DNA of 64,000 bases, from the NCBI GenBank assembly GCA_963693315.1, contig OY856186.1, positions 298,722,452 through 298,786,451 on the forward strand, in the 5' to 3' direction. Shown piece by piece: positions 29,826 through 42,284 of the stretch (positions within the stretch are counted from its first letter, which is position 1; each line of letters opens with the position of its first letter). The DNA comes from Diogma glabrata (taxonomy: Eukaryota > Arthropoda > Insecta > Diptera > Cylindrotomidae). The position numbers and the translations under genes are program-made. The notes under the pieces were generated by a model. The model was given only the letters and a program-made list of their open reading frames with translations, had not been told where the DNA came from and made no database searches.

Positions 29826-30699
29826 TGATTACTTCGAAATTATTAATACAAATTGAATCCCTTCAATAGTAAAACAATATGCACTCCATATATATTACGA
29901 ATGTGAGAAAGAATTCATTGAAACGAAATTCGTTAAAATTTTATCTTCAATAAATTTATTCATTATGCATATTGGTCTGCAACGGATGAATTAGTTTGTC
30001 GCACGATATTTTATTTCTTAAAGTAGATATGACAGATATAACATTACGTTAATTACTTATATGACTATAATTTTTTAATTTCTTACAATTCGTGTTACAC
30101 TGTCTGACTAATAATACAAATTGTATTGAAAAAGGTAAATACAATATATGTACATAAATAAATAATCAATATCTGTCTGACTCAGAACTTAAACCGAAAC
30201 AATCCAATCCGAAGGAAATTTAAATAAAGAACTATATTTTGTTTCGTTTATAAGTTTAGTCATTTAACTTTTTTATTTGTTTGTTTTTGGTTGTCTTAAA
30301 TAATTCTTTTACCTAACTGCGCTTGTTTGTAAGTTCAATTTTACAGCAAATCTAAAGTTAGTTGCTTTTGTTTAATTTTTGGACAAACTTTTTTTTATAT
30401 TTTCGTTATAAATTTGTTAATTTCCGGTTTTATAAATTTATGTTTTTTTTATTGCGAGCGGTAAAAGTTATAATTTCCTGGTCTCAGCGCTATAATGTTG
30501 ATAGGAATTTGAATTTTAATTTGCATAAAGATCAGTGGACTTACGAAGATAAGGTTGTTCTATCAGTGCAAATCAAACTAATGCAGAAAGAAAAACTTAG
30601 TGATGTGATAATTCACTTTTTAGTATATTCTTTTTCTGTAGTAGATAACAGAGTTGTTTGTCAAAACTCAAAGTGAGCCTAAAACATTGATTTTTTATG

Positions 30700-31440
30700 G
30701 GAGCGTCTCGAAGCTGAACTAATTGGTTACATAGACCAAGTAGTACTGCGACCTAAAGATCTATTTTGCTTAACCCTGATGTTGTTATACTGCAGATCAC
30801 GTCGATGTCACTGACTGACTGGACTAGAATGTGCAATGTGGTCGAATCCAAGCCCCTTAACATAGTTAATTAGCTGGATTGGACTAGTGACTCTTAACCG
30901 AGCTTAATGTATCTACGTCATTGCAAGTTCTGAGCAGTTGCAGATAACATGTGCCATGGTTTCTGCCGCCGAGTTGCAGAATCTACATCTATCGGAGGCA
31001 GCAAGGCCTAGTTAGTTAAGATGATGATTTATCGAACCGAAGAACTGCCCGCATACTCCATATTTGTCTATTTTGTTCCTGTTTCCAACTTTGGATAACG
31101 CATTTGAGAGAACTCTTGGTCAGTCCTAACCATGGCTCTGTTCCAATAAACTTTGTAGTGGCGCCCTTGACTAGCAAGTCTGATGCTACATTGCCGTGTG
31201 CTTCTGTGTGAACAGGTAGTCACACAAGTGTGACTCGGTTAGTTTAACATGCCATACCAGCTTTGAATCAAACCGCGTCGAATTCCGAGTCAAAAGCGTC
31301 GACAGTCAGAAATAATGTATATATCTGTGCTATATTCTCAGTTTCGAGTGGATCCTTAGATGACCGGTCAGGTTACTAGGTTTGAGTGTTTCGACGAGCT
31401 GCAGTCTGTTAGCACTAGATGCTGCTGCAGATCTGAAGTT
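30700..31440 (-). pseudogene. LINE RNase H / zinc-knuckle relic
   Basis: On the minus strand about 31280-30860 a broken frame reads GTATGGCATGTT-type RNase H tail followed by LAASDRCRFCNSAAETMAHVI and a Cys two residues later. C-R-F-C-x(9)-H-x(4)-C is the C-terminal zinc knuckle of R1/I-type LINEs. Stops and shifts throughout. The region is noticeably less AT-rich than its surroundings, as other LINE-derived stretches here. Confidence 0.6.
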
Positions 31441-32234
31441 TGGGTGGAATAGAGTCTAGTGAAACTTCTTTCTAGTTTTCATATTTCATACTTTTAAGTT
31501 GAATAATTATTAAATTTTCTAGTTTTTTCACCTCCAAAGGAACATATGTAATGTAATTAAGCAACTTATGACCTCTTTCAAGATTTTTATTAAGCTTTTT
31601 TATTCCAATTATAACTACATATCATAGCTAATAAATATTTATAGTGCATCGTTTTGATAGTTTTTAGTTTATATCAATATTTTAATGATTAAATAAAAAT
31701 ATTTAACTTTAAACCTTTGTCTGATAACAAGTTTTTTGAATTTTATTATTACATATACTTGTATGGTTATTTTTAAAAATGCATTTAAAATTGATTTATG
31801 TCGATAAGAAAGAAATCATATAAATTATTTTTTTACTTAAAATGTAATAAAGTTTTTAAGTTTTGTTATCTTTTTATTTGCCTTTGTTGAATATTTGAAA
31901 AAATTAAATAAGTTTCGAGATAGTTATAATTGAATAGATTGAAGTGTGTCGTTCGTTGAATTTTGATTTATGATAAGATCGAAGTTCATAAAATTACTGA
32001 ACATATCATCTTAAGATATTATTTTAACATATAAGACAACAATTGTGAAATTGTGCAGTCAGAAACTCATATTTTAGAGAAGTTTCTATATGCAAAGCTC
32101 TTTGGAAATTTCTAATTAGTATAGTTACCAATTGAAGAACAGAAGAGCTATGGAAAACAATAATGAACTGACCAAATTAAGTAAATAAAACAAAAGTTTA
32201 TACTAGATGCACATATTTAAAAATTTGTTGTCTA

Positions 32235-35200
32235 TCTATCTATATAAATAAACATGTAAATGTTCGTTTGTTCAAAATAGGTAATCTGCGAAAGTACTTG
32301 ATCGATTCTTTTGAAATTCGGACACAACGTTGCTTTCGAATACAGAAAGGTTTATATAGTTTTATATATAGTTTAGCCGTCTTGTTTTCCAATGTAGGCT
32401 GTCAACAAGTACAAGTGTCCCTCACCTGTATTAATTTCATTTCACTCCATTTATGATCGAGTTTCACTTGAAGACTTAATTTAATCGATTAGTTTTGTAT
32501 GGGTGATAACCCATACAAAATAGTATAATAACACCAAAAAAATATAGTATAGCAATAGTATAGTAAAGTGACCACCCAAATATTGTTATATCCAATTTAT
32601 CAACCATATTGATTAATTTTAAGACCGGTGTGTTGATTTTTATTATGGTTTTGCTTAAAAACGCTTCAAACTAAATGTAAACCGAACCAGGATTTCGAAT
32701 TCGAGTCCAAGATCTCCCACACACATCCATACATTTATTTACAAACTACCATACATTTGATCCATTTCATTATTTTCCAATGCATGGAAATTGGATCTAT
32801 TGAATATGTAATACCAAAAACTTCCACAACAAGTGGTATTTTGGGAGATAATTTTTTTGAAAACCTTAACCGTAATATTGTTTAAGAGTTAATTATTCGT
32901 TTCCTGGAAAAAAAAATTATATAAATTTAATCGAGTAAATAAAGAATTAGTAAAAAATACAATTATTGAACATATCTTAGTTTTTCATCGTTGATGGCAA
33001 TAATGAATTGAATGCGGGCTGCGGAATTTTTAAAAATAAATAAAAAGGTCTTTCGTTTCCATACTACAAGAGGTTCTTCACGAAAAAAAACGATTTAGTG
33101 CATTTGTTCAAAACAACAATTGGCATGATTCTATATGATACACAAAATTTTCAATAATTCAGGTTGACAAAACGCTTGCTCGACGACATGTGAGAAGATT
33201 CAATGCTTCAACTATAAACGAAATGACAATTGTTATAATCGGCGATCAATTTCAACCTAGAGATATTGTTTTTCATAAGAGATTGATTAATGATTTGAGA
33301 TAATGAAGATAATCACATTTGGAAACGCCGTCATTCGTCAATTGTTTCACCAATACATCGTAGATACGTATATGCAAACACATTCGATAGTCATCCGTTT
33401 AAATTAAGCCATGCTTTTCTCTGAAGTACCAGTTTATTTGCGAGAGTCAATTTAATATGACGGTTATTCACAACTAACGTTGGTAGACTAACGATTTTGT
33501 CATCTTCATTTACAAACATCCACGTGATATGTATGAGTACATTCAAGGTGCAATTGCGTATGTTTGTTACTACGGGCGTCCAGACCTATCCATTACATTC
33601 ACATGTAATCCAGGCTGGGACGATATACAAATTTAGTTCCTGTGCATTTACCGTTGGATAGGCATGACATCACAGCACGAGTTTTCATACAGACTTGCAA
33701 ACGCTGATGAATTTTATGGTAAATCATGAAGTGTTTGAGTCTGGGTACTGTTGGATGTACTCTGTGGAATGACATAAAAGAGGATTGTCTGCACACGCTC
33801 ATATTCTAATCTGGCTCAAAACAAAATTATTTCAAATGCACACTTCAAATATCCAATGCCAACTTCGATAAGGATTGGAACACAACTGTAAGAAGTTGTG
33901 ACGAAAACTATTTAAAAATAACCTTGCAGAACACTGAATCTAAATTCAGAATGCATAATAGACGGAAAATACTCAAAGCTATATCCTCAAGGATTAGTAG
34001 CCAATACAGTTACAAGAAACCATAAATATTCTTTATACAAAATATGATCGGCAGCAGATGGCGGTAAATTAACAGCCATAGATATGCGAAACGGGAACAT
34101 CGAAATAGATTACAACCGGTGATTGTTCCATATTCGAATTTGCTACCAGGAACATATAGAGCGTACATAAACGTAGAATACTGTATCTCCGTTAAATCAG
34201 TCAAATACGTTTATTAGTATATACGTTAATAGCGGCAGCAACATTTCAGTTTTTAGCGTGCCACAATACATAAACAGCAATTGTGTTTCGATTTTTTTCT
34301 TTGCCTAAACATGAACGAAGTTCAGTTGTTATTCATTTAGCAGTACATCTAGAAAATGAACAGCTTATATATATCACATCCGTAAATATGCAACAAAACG
34401 CCTTGAATCTACCACCCACAACTTTAACGCTTTCTTTTCAATATGTCAAAATGACGCGTTCTCGAAAACACTGCTGTATTCGAAAGTACCTATACGTACC
34501 TAATATAGAATCCAAATAAAAAATTATTTATATACGAGGTAAAGAAGAAGAGCGAGTCGATGAAAAACCTGCCATATTAAAAAAACTACTACAGGCAGAC
34601 TGTATCCCATGCCAAACGTGTTTATTTTAGAACCACAGACGCAGGGATGTGTGCATTAATTACACGTACAACACGTCCCCTCCACACCAAGTTAGGGCTT
34701 TGTTTGCAATCATACCGCTTGCTCTCCTTCATCTACAACAAATTATGGGAAAAATACAAATCGCACATGGTTGAAGATATGGAGTTTACAACGAAATGTA
34801 CAACGAAGCGTTAATAATGATTAAAGGTCTGTGCTTAGTAATCGCGAACTTTGTTCTCAATCAATTATGAGTGCCACTGCCGAATTGATCTGCTGCTGCT
34901 GCTTCGATCAATGTAGAATGACGTTTTTAATATAAATACAGTACGGATGATATGCTAATTCAATTTAAAAGATTCCAATTCTCAATTCCATTGGCATTTG
35001 CAATTACCATTATCAAAGTTCAGGTTCAATCATTAGAAGTTTTCGGTTCAGATCTCGAAGAGATTGCTTCTCACATGTACAATTTTATGTTGCGTGTTCT
35101 AGAGGCGGCAAACTAGATAATCCATAACTATATATCTCTATGTAGTTACAATCTCTTTATCAATGGAACAACAACAAATATTGTTTACCCAGAAGCATCG

Positions 35201-35300
35201 TAAAATTAAACATATTAGAAACGTGTGCGCTCTCTTTTATTCGTTTTTTTTTTCATTAAACCTGACTGAGCCACAGCAACACGTGGCTGGGTCCAGCTAG
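32235..35300 (+). mobile_element. Helitron relic with recognisable ends
   Basis: The 5' end TCTATCTATATAAATAAACATG follows an A (start is 32231, 32235 or 32239 because TCTA repeats) and leads into TGTTCGTTTGTTCAAAATAGG, typical of insect Helitrons. The 3' end CACGTGGCTGGGTCCAGCTAG closes on CTAG before a T, with a small GC-rich hairpin (GCCACAGCAACACGTGGC) just before it. Rep and helicase remnants lie between. Helitrons insert between A and T without duplication, as here. Confidence 0.75.
33165..35110 (+). pseudogene. Degenerate Helitron Rep/helicase
   Basis: Fragments in Helitron order but in shifting frames with many stops. About 33170-33300 recalls the 'INE..VVIVG' start. 33545-33640 reads QGAIAYVCYYGRPDLSITFT and CNPGWDDIQ, the hallmark 'GRPDLFITFTCNP.W'. 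33940-34020 reads ECIIDGKYSKLYPQGLVANT, and 34110-34210 reads NLLPGTYRAYINVEYCISVK. The end of the helicase (IQFKRFQFSIPLAFAITI, about 34970-35040) has lost key residues. The element can no longer encode a transposase. Confidence 0.8.
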
Positions 35301-36081
35301 TGTATAATATCGACTTGCTAAAAAAATATATAACCAATTGCATGTAAAAAATAACCAAGGTCGACTTTCATATTTAGTCATCAAAATTTAAGAATGTTAT
35401 TTAAAAAAAATTATTATTCCAAGCAAATTGTTTATTGTCTTTCTAGACAATCAAATAGATATATGCACTATACATTAACATACTTTCAAAACGATATTCT
35501 TCTAAACCAACTAGTACGTGATTTGATGCTAATTCTTTTAAAAAGTTTATAAACATGTTTATCCGAATTTTAACAATGGGTTTTCCTGAAATTTTTATGG
35601 ATCCTGTTGTTTGTTTGATTCAAGTTAACATCTTATGTTGTGTTAAAGTAAGAGTAACTTAATGTTTTGTATTATAAGAAAAAATGAATCAAATTATTAA
35701 AAACAGATTCAATATAGGTCAGCTTCAGATTAAAACTTTTAGAACAGAAAGATATGTTTATCGATTGTTAAAATAGCAAGTGCTGTTGACTTCTAACACC
35801 GTACGATTGATAGAATTTCCTCACATGTTTGTTTTCTAAATCTTCTGCTGAGTAAATTTCGATTTTCGAAGTTTTACATTTATAGTTAATTTTTCAATTT
35901 TTTTTAAATATATTTGCTCAGTTTGATTGACTACAACTTCATCACTTATCCAAAAAGCATTTCGACATCTACATTAATTTAATAATCACTTATATTGTTA
36001 TGGTCAAGTAATATTCATTTTGAGCGAGTTTGGTGCCGTTTGAAATATTTTACTTACATTTCACAGTTTTTGTAATATTAT

Positions 36082-36500
36082 TGTCACTTTTTTCAACTTT
36101 ACTTTGAATTGGTCTTACTCTCAATTCGATAAACGTAATTCCTAAATCACCTTCTGGATTCGATCACTGATTAGTAAAAAAAAACTACCAGGTTTTATTA
36201 AGTATTCAACACCGCTTTTGTTTCACAACAACAGTTTCTTATCTAAAATATTCTTCCAATAACTTCAAAAACTACAACGGTTGATTTCCAGTTCACAGGG
36301 ATCAAAATTTCTCTTAAAAACACTTAAAACTTTATTCACAATTAAATTTCACTTAACATAATTACATTCCATTTAAACTATTTACACTATCGCAGTTTAA
36401 TTTAAATTAATTTATATTTTTCAAAAGGGATTCCTTATATACAATTTTTCTTAATTTATCAAACGTTCTAGGTAAATCCAATCTTTAAAAAGAAATTATG
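36082..36500 (-). mobile_element. LTR fragment, third relative
   Basis: In reverse orientation it shares AATTGGTCTTACTCTCAATT, GATAAACGTAATTCC, TCGATCACTGATTAGTAA and AGGTTTTATTAAGTATTCAA with the LTRs at 23.3 and 19.5 kb. It begins TGTCAC, the reverse of the LTR end GTGACA. No internal retroelement sequence adjoins it, so a solo LTR is likely. Confidence 0.6.
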
Positions 36501-37379
36501 TTGTAACCTACGTCATTATTTTATTTCATGTTTTGAACCTTTTTCTTAGAAACAATGTGACGGTGATTTGAGTTTTAAAATATTGTATAAGCGGAGAAAA
36601 AAAAATGATTTTACAAATCAAGCAGATTTGGACAAAATCTGACCGACATATTTTTGATTTGGCTCAAATTTTTTTTATGGGTATTATATCGAAAAAAGAT
36701 ATTCAAAAACTTCTGTTTTATTTTAAAGTTAAATGATGCTAGTTCTAAAATAAAATCAATATTATTAACAAATTCCTATTGTTATAAACAAATGAAATGT
36801 TTTTAGTCATTGCTCCACCCACAAAAAGAGTTTTTAGTATGATCATCGTATTCTACGTTTCATTTTCTATAAAAACCGTATTGTTAAACCGTATTAACTA
36901 ATAGAGAAATGATTTTTACTGCTAGAAATAAATTAATTTATCGAACAGATTAGGGCACAAAGACATTTTTGATATAGCTGACGGGTTCTACATAAACAAA
37001 AAGATATACGTCTTCGAGGATTTTTTCTTAATTTTTTTTTTTGCGGGAAATAGAGCGGAGCTAAACTTCGTGATTTTTGACTTGAAGACTTATTTCCAAA
37101 GATTCATAGCTTCGGTTCTGGTAAAGATAGACACTTTTTTTCTTTTTTATTTTAAAGTTAAAAGATGGACTTTAAAAAAAAAACTGTTATCTATAAAAAC
37201 TATTAACAAATTCCTATAAACAAATAAAATGTTAAAATAAATTTTTAGTCACTATCTAACAAAAATAATGAGTGCTTAGTACGACCGTCGAATTCTATGT
37301 TCAATTTTCTATAAAAAACGTATATTTAATTAATGGAGAAATGAGTTTTACTGTTACAAATAAATTAATTTTCCAGCCC

Positions 37380-37600
37380 GGGACGACAAAAAATTATGAA
37401 ATTTTTTGTCGTCCCGCGCTTTCGTCCCGCGGTTTTCTAGATTTCGTCGGTTGCGCCGGCCGGCCGGAAGACAAACATACATTTTTTTTTTGATTTTTTA
37501 GAATCAGGAGCCCCTAAAACGTCGAGAAATTCTTAAAAAAAGTGGGTCTTTCAGACCGAAGTAAAACACGTTATTTGCACTTTTGTCCTATGGAAGAGCG
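37380..37600. repeat. GGTCTTTCAGACC repeat, inverted copy
   Basis: GATTTCGTCGGTTGCGCCGG, AACGTCGAGAAATTC and TGGGTCTTTCAGACCGAAG are the reverse of elements at 39340-39560. A short self-inverse GGGACGACAAAAAATT / AATTTTTTGTCGTCCC hairpin lies at 37380-37415, and GC-rich GCCGGCCGGCCGG at 37450. Sequence to 37650 is unremarkable. 37650-38120 has several TCGACGCT/AGCGTCGA words but no clear element. Confidence 0.65.
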
Positions 37601-38994
37601 CTACCGCACTTCCGCACAATAAACCACAATTTTTAATAAAAAATATATCATCTCGCTTAGGGTACGTATATGTTAAAGCTTCGACGTTAAAAGCGTCAAA
37701 CATCCATGTGACTCAAGCGAAGAAAATGAAATCATGCTTTCAAATAAGTTTTCATGTTGAAACATCGATAAAAGATTCAAGTATCTAGTCTAGCGTCGAT
37801 AGACTAGTTATACTTTTTCGACGCCATTATCGAAGCCTATGATCGATGCTCATTTTATTTATTTCATGAAAATATACATAAAAATAAAAATATTAGTTTT
37901 AATTAATTTAAATTTATGAAGCTTACGAAAAATTGTTAATTAATTTAATTTTGTTATATTTAAGTTTATTTTATTTATTTTTGTAAATTTTGTTAAAATT
38001 CTCGAAGCTCCGACATAAACACTGAAACAGAGTAGCACTATTCAACGCTTTTATCGCTGTTTGACTCGATGCTTGACTCGTTTATCGAAACTCCAACATA
38101 ACGCTTATACATAAACGAAAATGAACGCAGATAAAAGAGAAGTACGTTAAATTTGGATATTAAAAAAAGAAATTGAGTCGCGCAATAAAAAATTTTAAAA
38201 CCAGAAAAGAAAAGTAAATGGGATGTATTTGGGTAGTTCTACAAACATAGGAATTTTGGGCGGCTCTGCTTATTTCGTAAATTAATATGAAAAAAAAAGT
38301 TTTTCAAATGAAATTTGTAAATCTTAACTATGTCTAGCTGGTCACCCAAAATAAACCCGTTTCGAAATATATTTCTTACAAAAAAAATTATTCAAAACGT
38401 CAAATTCTCAGTCCCCTGGCGTGTCCCACCTTGAAAGTCAAAGCTCGTAAATTAAATAATCAATGATTCTAAGTGTGCAGAGACAAATTTACACTGTAGT
38501 AATAATTTTGAATAATGATGCTTTAATAATGTGTAAATAATCATAACATTATATTTCATATAAGATATATCCTATTAAAGTTTGTCCCACGAATTTGTTA
38601 TTATTCTCTTGCCCAATCAAAACACATTGAAAATATTGGAAATTCCTATTTCTATCAAGTCATCGCTCGTCACAGGAATTAATTGAAGTTCAATAAATAT
38701 AATATTGCAAGTGTTTTACTTAGTCCGAGGTTTTATCAATCAAAACAGTCATCATTACTAGCAAGATCGTGTGTTGCCCAGTAAAATTATCAGTCCCCTG
38801 GCAAGTATTTTCGTAAAAAGTATTTTAATTACAGGTAATTTTGTAGTTTTATGCGTCGTGAATATGTATTGCTTTGGTATAGAATCCGTTTATTTTTTTT
38901 TAGACGTAATTTTGTCATTTTGCCATGCCCACCCGCATGGAGAGATCAGTTTTTATTGTTTTGAAATTTTGTTTATTTTTGATCTACGGGTGTG

Positions 38995-39300
38995 ATAACC
39001 CCTGTCCCTGCTATTGGCATGCGAGTTAACGTGAGATATCACATACCACTGGCAATAGCAGTGAGATATCACTAGCCAAGGTGACATCTTAGGGGTGGTG
39101 GCGGATGAGCTGTATTCAGTCAACGGTAGCACCCTCAATCTTAGCTGTGAAATAATCCTTGATGACGGGACGCTATTGTTTCCTTGAAGAAACGAGCCTT
39201 CATATAACTATGTGTGGACTGTGGGCTTTGATCTTCATGAAAAGCGGTGCGTCACAGGATCAAGGAATATGCAACCGGCTGGATTATTGGCAACTACATC
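38995..39300. other. Less AT-rich block of unknown origin
   Basis: Stands out by base composition. Contains GTGAGATATCAC twice (39028 and 39061), a CTGCTATTG / CAATAGCAG inverted pair spanning about 39015-39062, and GGTGGTGGCGGATGAGC. No long open frame with family resemblance and no tRNA or snRNA signature that I can recognise. It may be part of an unidentified retroelement or a gene scrap. Confidence 0.35.
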
Positions 39301-39339
39301 TTTGTTTTGATTCAGCAAATTTTTGTAAAAATTTGCTAT

Positions 39340-39600
39340 TACTTCGGTCTGAAAGACCTAATTATGTACATCGGTCTGAAAGACCTAAGTATTACATTCA
39401 TGAGCTCAAAGTGAAATTCTTACCCTCACTTTTTTTGGCATTTCTCGACGTTTTAGGACCTACTGATTCTAAAAAAGCAAAAAAAAAAATGTGTGTCTGT
39501 CTGCCGGCCGTCCGGCCGGCCGTCCGTCACAACCGACGAAATCTAGAAAACCGCTGGACGGATTTCAAAAATTTTTTTTTCTAAAAATAGGATCACTCAA
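39340..39600. repeat. GGTCTGAAAGACC repeat, direct copies
   Basis: CGGTCTGAAAGACCTAA occurs twice (39345 and 39371) followed by ACGTTTTAGGACCTACTGAT and TGCCGGCCGTCCGGCCGGCC, then GTCACAACCGACGAAATCTAG. Inverted relative at 37380-37600 and a further fragment at 49065-49165. The 141- and 77-residue frames here are not recognised and are probably fortuitous. Confidence 0.65.
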
Positions 39601-39639
39601 TAGGACGAGCCGAAAGGACGATGTGTTCGATAACTGTAC

Positions 39640-40530
39640 CGGAAGTGTGTCAAAAAAATCGTCAAGTGTGTCAAAACAAGGAAATTTGCATATTTTTTGC
39701 TTAAAAAACGTTCATTTTAAGTGATTACGAGTAGGAACATTGAATTTGGAGAAATTTTGATGGTCGGGATTGGTATGTGAGACCAAAATGTAGATTATTG
39801 CATTATAAGTTTGTCAAAAAAATGTTGTCAAGTGTGTCAAAAGAAAGATTTTTATTTATTTTTTTACACAATTTTTTGGAAAAAAAATAAAATCAATTGT
39901 TTGTTTGAAATGAAGTTTTATTATTATTATTGAGAAGTATGGCATTATAAGTTTGTCAAAAAATGTTGTCAAGTGTGTCAAAAGAAAGATTTTTATTTAT
40001 TTTTTTACCTAATTTTTTGAAAAAAAAAATATAATTTATTGTTTGTTTGAAATGAAGTTTTATTATTATTATTGAGAATTATGGCATTAAAGTTTGTCAA
40101 AAAAATGTTGTCAAGTGTGTCAAAAGATTTTTATTTAGTTTTTTACCCAATTTTTTGGAAAAAAATAAAATTGTTTCTTTGAAATGAAATTGTCAAGCGT
40201 GTCAAAAGAAAGATTTTTATTTATTTTTTTACACAATTTTTTGGAAAAAAAATAAAATCAATTGTTTGTTTGAAATGAAGTTTTATTATTATTATTGAGA
40301 ATTATGGCATTATAAATTTGTCAAAAAAATGTTGTCAAGTGTGTCAAAAGAAAGATTTTTATTTAGTTTTTTACCTAATTTTTTGAAAAAAAAAAAATAT
40401 AATTTATTGTTTGTTTGAAATGAAGTTTTATTATTATTATAGAGAATTATGGCATTATAAGTTTGTCAAAAAATAATGTCAAGTGTGTCAAAAAATGATT
40501 TCATTTATTTTCAGCCAATTTTTTTGAAAA
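39640..40530. repeat. Minisatellite of ~140-bp units
   Basis: Six or so units each with TTGTCAAGTGTGTCAAAAGA, a T-rich part (TTTTTATTTATTTTTTTAC), GGAAAAAAAATAAAATCAAT, TGAAATGAAGTTTTATTATT and TTATGGCATTATAAGTTTGT. Unit starts are near 39823, 39963, 40103, 40190 (short unit), 40325 and 40470. Copies are very alike, so the array is recent. Confidence 0.85.
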
Positions 40531-40559
40531 AAAAAATGTAGCTGTTTTTATGACGTAAA

Positions 40560-41075
40560 TGTAATTTAAAATAAAATTGGACATGGAAATTTTTGAATTT
40601 GTTATAGTTTTTGAAATATTTTTGGAATTTTGAAAAAGTTTGTATTTTTGATTTTGTAATAATTTTTGCAATATTTTTAGAATTTTGGAAAAAGTTTGAA
40701 TTTTGTAAGAATTTTTGAAATATTATTGGAATTTAAAAAAAATTTAAATATTTGATTTTGTTCTAATTTTGGAATATTTTTGGAATTTTGAAAAAGTTTG
40801 ATTTTATTTAATTTTTACAATATTTTTGGAATTTTGATTATAATTTTCCGGCAACGTATTGATGTTTCGTGTTAGTTTTGTAATAAATTTTTAAACAGAG
40901 ATAAAAAATACTTGTACTTTAACAAAGAGTTATGTTTGATATACATCGCTGCCCAAAACTAAAAACCATGTCCTTATAAAAGTTTTTTGCCGAAAACTAT
41001 ATCAAAATCCTTAACCCAGACCGAAGTCTTGATATCTCAGAGCTGTGAGATTTCAGCCCCTCCATATTTTACTTT
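40560..41075. repeat. Inverted copy of the 60.8-61.2 kb repeat
   Basis: Matches the reverse complement of about 60790-61240: TGATGTTTCGTGTTAGTTTT, TTTGATATACATCGCTGC, GAAAACTATAT and GACCGAAGTCTTGATATCTC. The first half is made of GGAATTTTGAAAAAGTTTG-type blocks, the reverse of those flanking the Polinton. So this, 1-489 and 60790-61853 are one repeat family. Confidence 0.8.
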
Positions 41076-41322
41076 TATTTTCTCTATTCTATCATAAAAT
41101 ATTGGCCTATGTCATATTTTGTCAGTGATAGAAATTTTTGTTTAGTTATCCATTCTTTAACAAAAAATATGAAAAAACAAAAAAAGAAAGATTTACGTCC
41201 ATCAACACCTTTGAACGTATGTTGTTGTGGGACCTTGGTCTTAAAAGGTTTTTATGTGTTATTGTGACACATATTGTAATTCTTACTACACAACACATTT
41301 TATTAAAAAAAAAAAAAAATTT
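41075..41322 (+). mobile_element. Internally deleted copy of the jockey-like LINE
   Basis: 41080-41165 (AAATATTGGCCTATGTCATA, GTTTAGTTATCCATT) matches the 5' leader of the LINE at 42201-45300 (minus strand, 45300-45200). 41185-41322 (ATGTTGTTGTGGGACCTTGG, GTGACACATATTGTAATTC, ACTACACAACAC) matches its 3' end, followed by a poly-A at 41307-41320. Endonuclease and RT are absent. Ends of a LINE joined without the middle suggest a non-autonomous derivative. Confidence 0.65.
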
Positions 41323-41499
41323 AATTTTTAAGCGAAATACTGATAAATTGATAAATTATCAGTCCCCTGGTCTCAAAGTGACTTAAATATTTGGGATTTT
41401 GACCCTAATAAGTGTTTATTTCGTATTTTGAGATAATTTTGAGTTAATTTAGGAGTAAGAAGGATTTTTTTTATTGTGACTTGTATTTTTTTTTTTTAA

Positions 41500-41945
41500 C
41501 CTCCCGATATGGGAAGTTATTGTTTATGGGTCGATTTTCGAAATCGGAATTTTTATGATATCTTTACGTTTCATGACCTCCTGAAGCTGTTTAGACTATT
41601 TTTAGCTGGCAGTCTGTATGTGTGTGTGTGTATGTGTGTATATCACTGTGTGGAGAATTTTTGCCCAACGCTTTCTCAACAACGGATGGGTCGTTTTTAA
41701 CGAAAATGGTCGCAATCGATGTATCTTGTCGTAACTTAGAGCCCAGTCCTTTTCTAGCGAAAATGCGTGGTTTCCAAAAAACTGAAAATCATCTCTTGCA
41801 AATATCATGAGATTAAATAATGCTATCAAGGTCATCATGAAGCTTCTATATTGTTTGTCATCATGTCAGCCATTTATAATGACATTTGTATAAACAATTG
41901 CTATCTTACTTTTTGAGTTTTTTTAAGAAAATTTGAAAAATAGGT
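41500..41945 (+). repeat. TTCCCGATATGGGAAG repeat, copy 3
   Basis: Opposite orientation to the pair at 18340-19425. Starts CTCCCGATATGGGAAGTTAT, then GGTCGATTTTCGAAATCGG, GCTGTTTAGACTATTTTTAG, a TGTGTGTGTGTATG stretch, and ends with ATGACATTTGTATAAACAAT. Non-coding. Confidence 0.75.
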
Positions 41946-42284
41946 GTTATTTTCATTACGCAATCGCATGGGAACTTGATAAAACTTTCGAATTAAAATA
42001 AGCTACAACCGCATTTATCAAACAAATGCTAACCTTTTATCTTACCATAAGGTTAGGTTGTTGTGTTGGAGATCATTTTTGATATTGATCATTTAAATGA
42101 TATCTTCGCCCTTCAATACCTTCTGAATCGGTCTAGACAACTTATTTTAGTTTGCAATTTGAGTGTTAGTATGTTATTAAATTTAAATATGATTACACAC
42201 TTTTTTTTTTTTTTTTTTTTTTTTAATAAGAAGTGTTGTGTAGTAGGAATTACAAAATGTGTCACAACAACACATAGATACCTT

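Noticed and set aside
30362..30676. 104-residue + strand frame near the NKAIN exon
   Set aside because: AT-rich, Phe/Leu/Tyr-heavy translation without recognisable motifs and not continuous with NKAIN in sequence or splice signals.
37650..38120. Possible TIR element with AGCGTC/TCGACG ends
   Set aside because: Only short, imperfect inverted words; no target duplication or second copy seen.
39159..39584. 141-residue + strand frame
   Set aside because: Runs through the dispersed GGTCTGAAAGACC repeat and the GC-rich CCGGCC stretch; no family resemblance.
39640..40530. CRISPR-like array
   Set aside because: Whole units, not just spacers, are repeated with ~140-bp period; animal DNA minisatellite.
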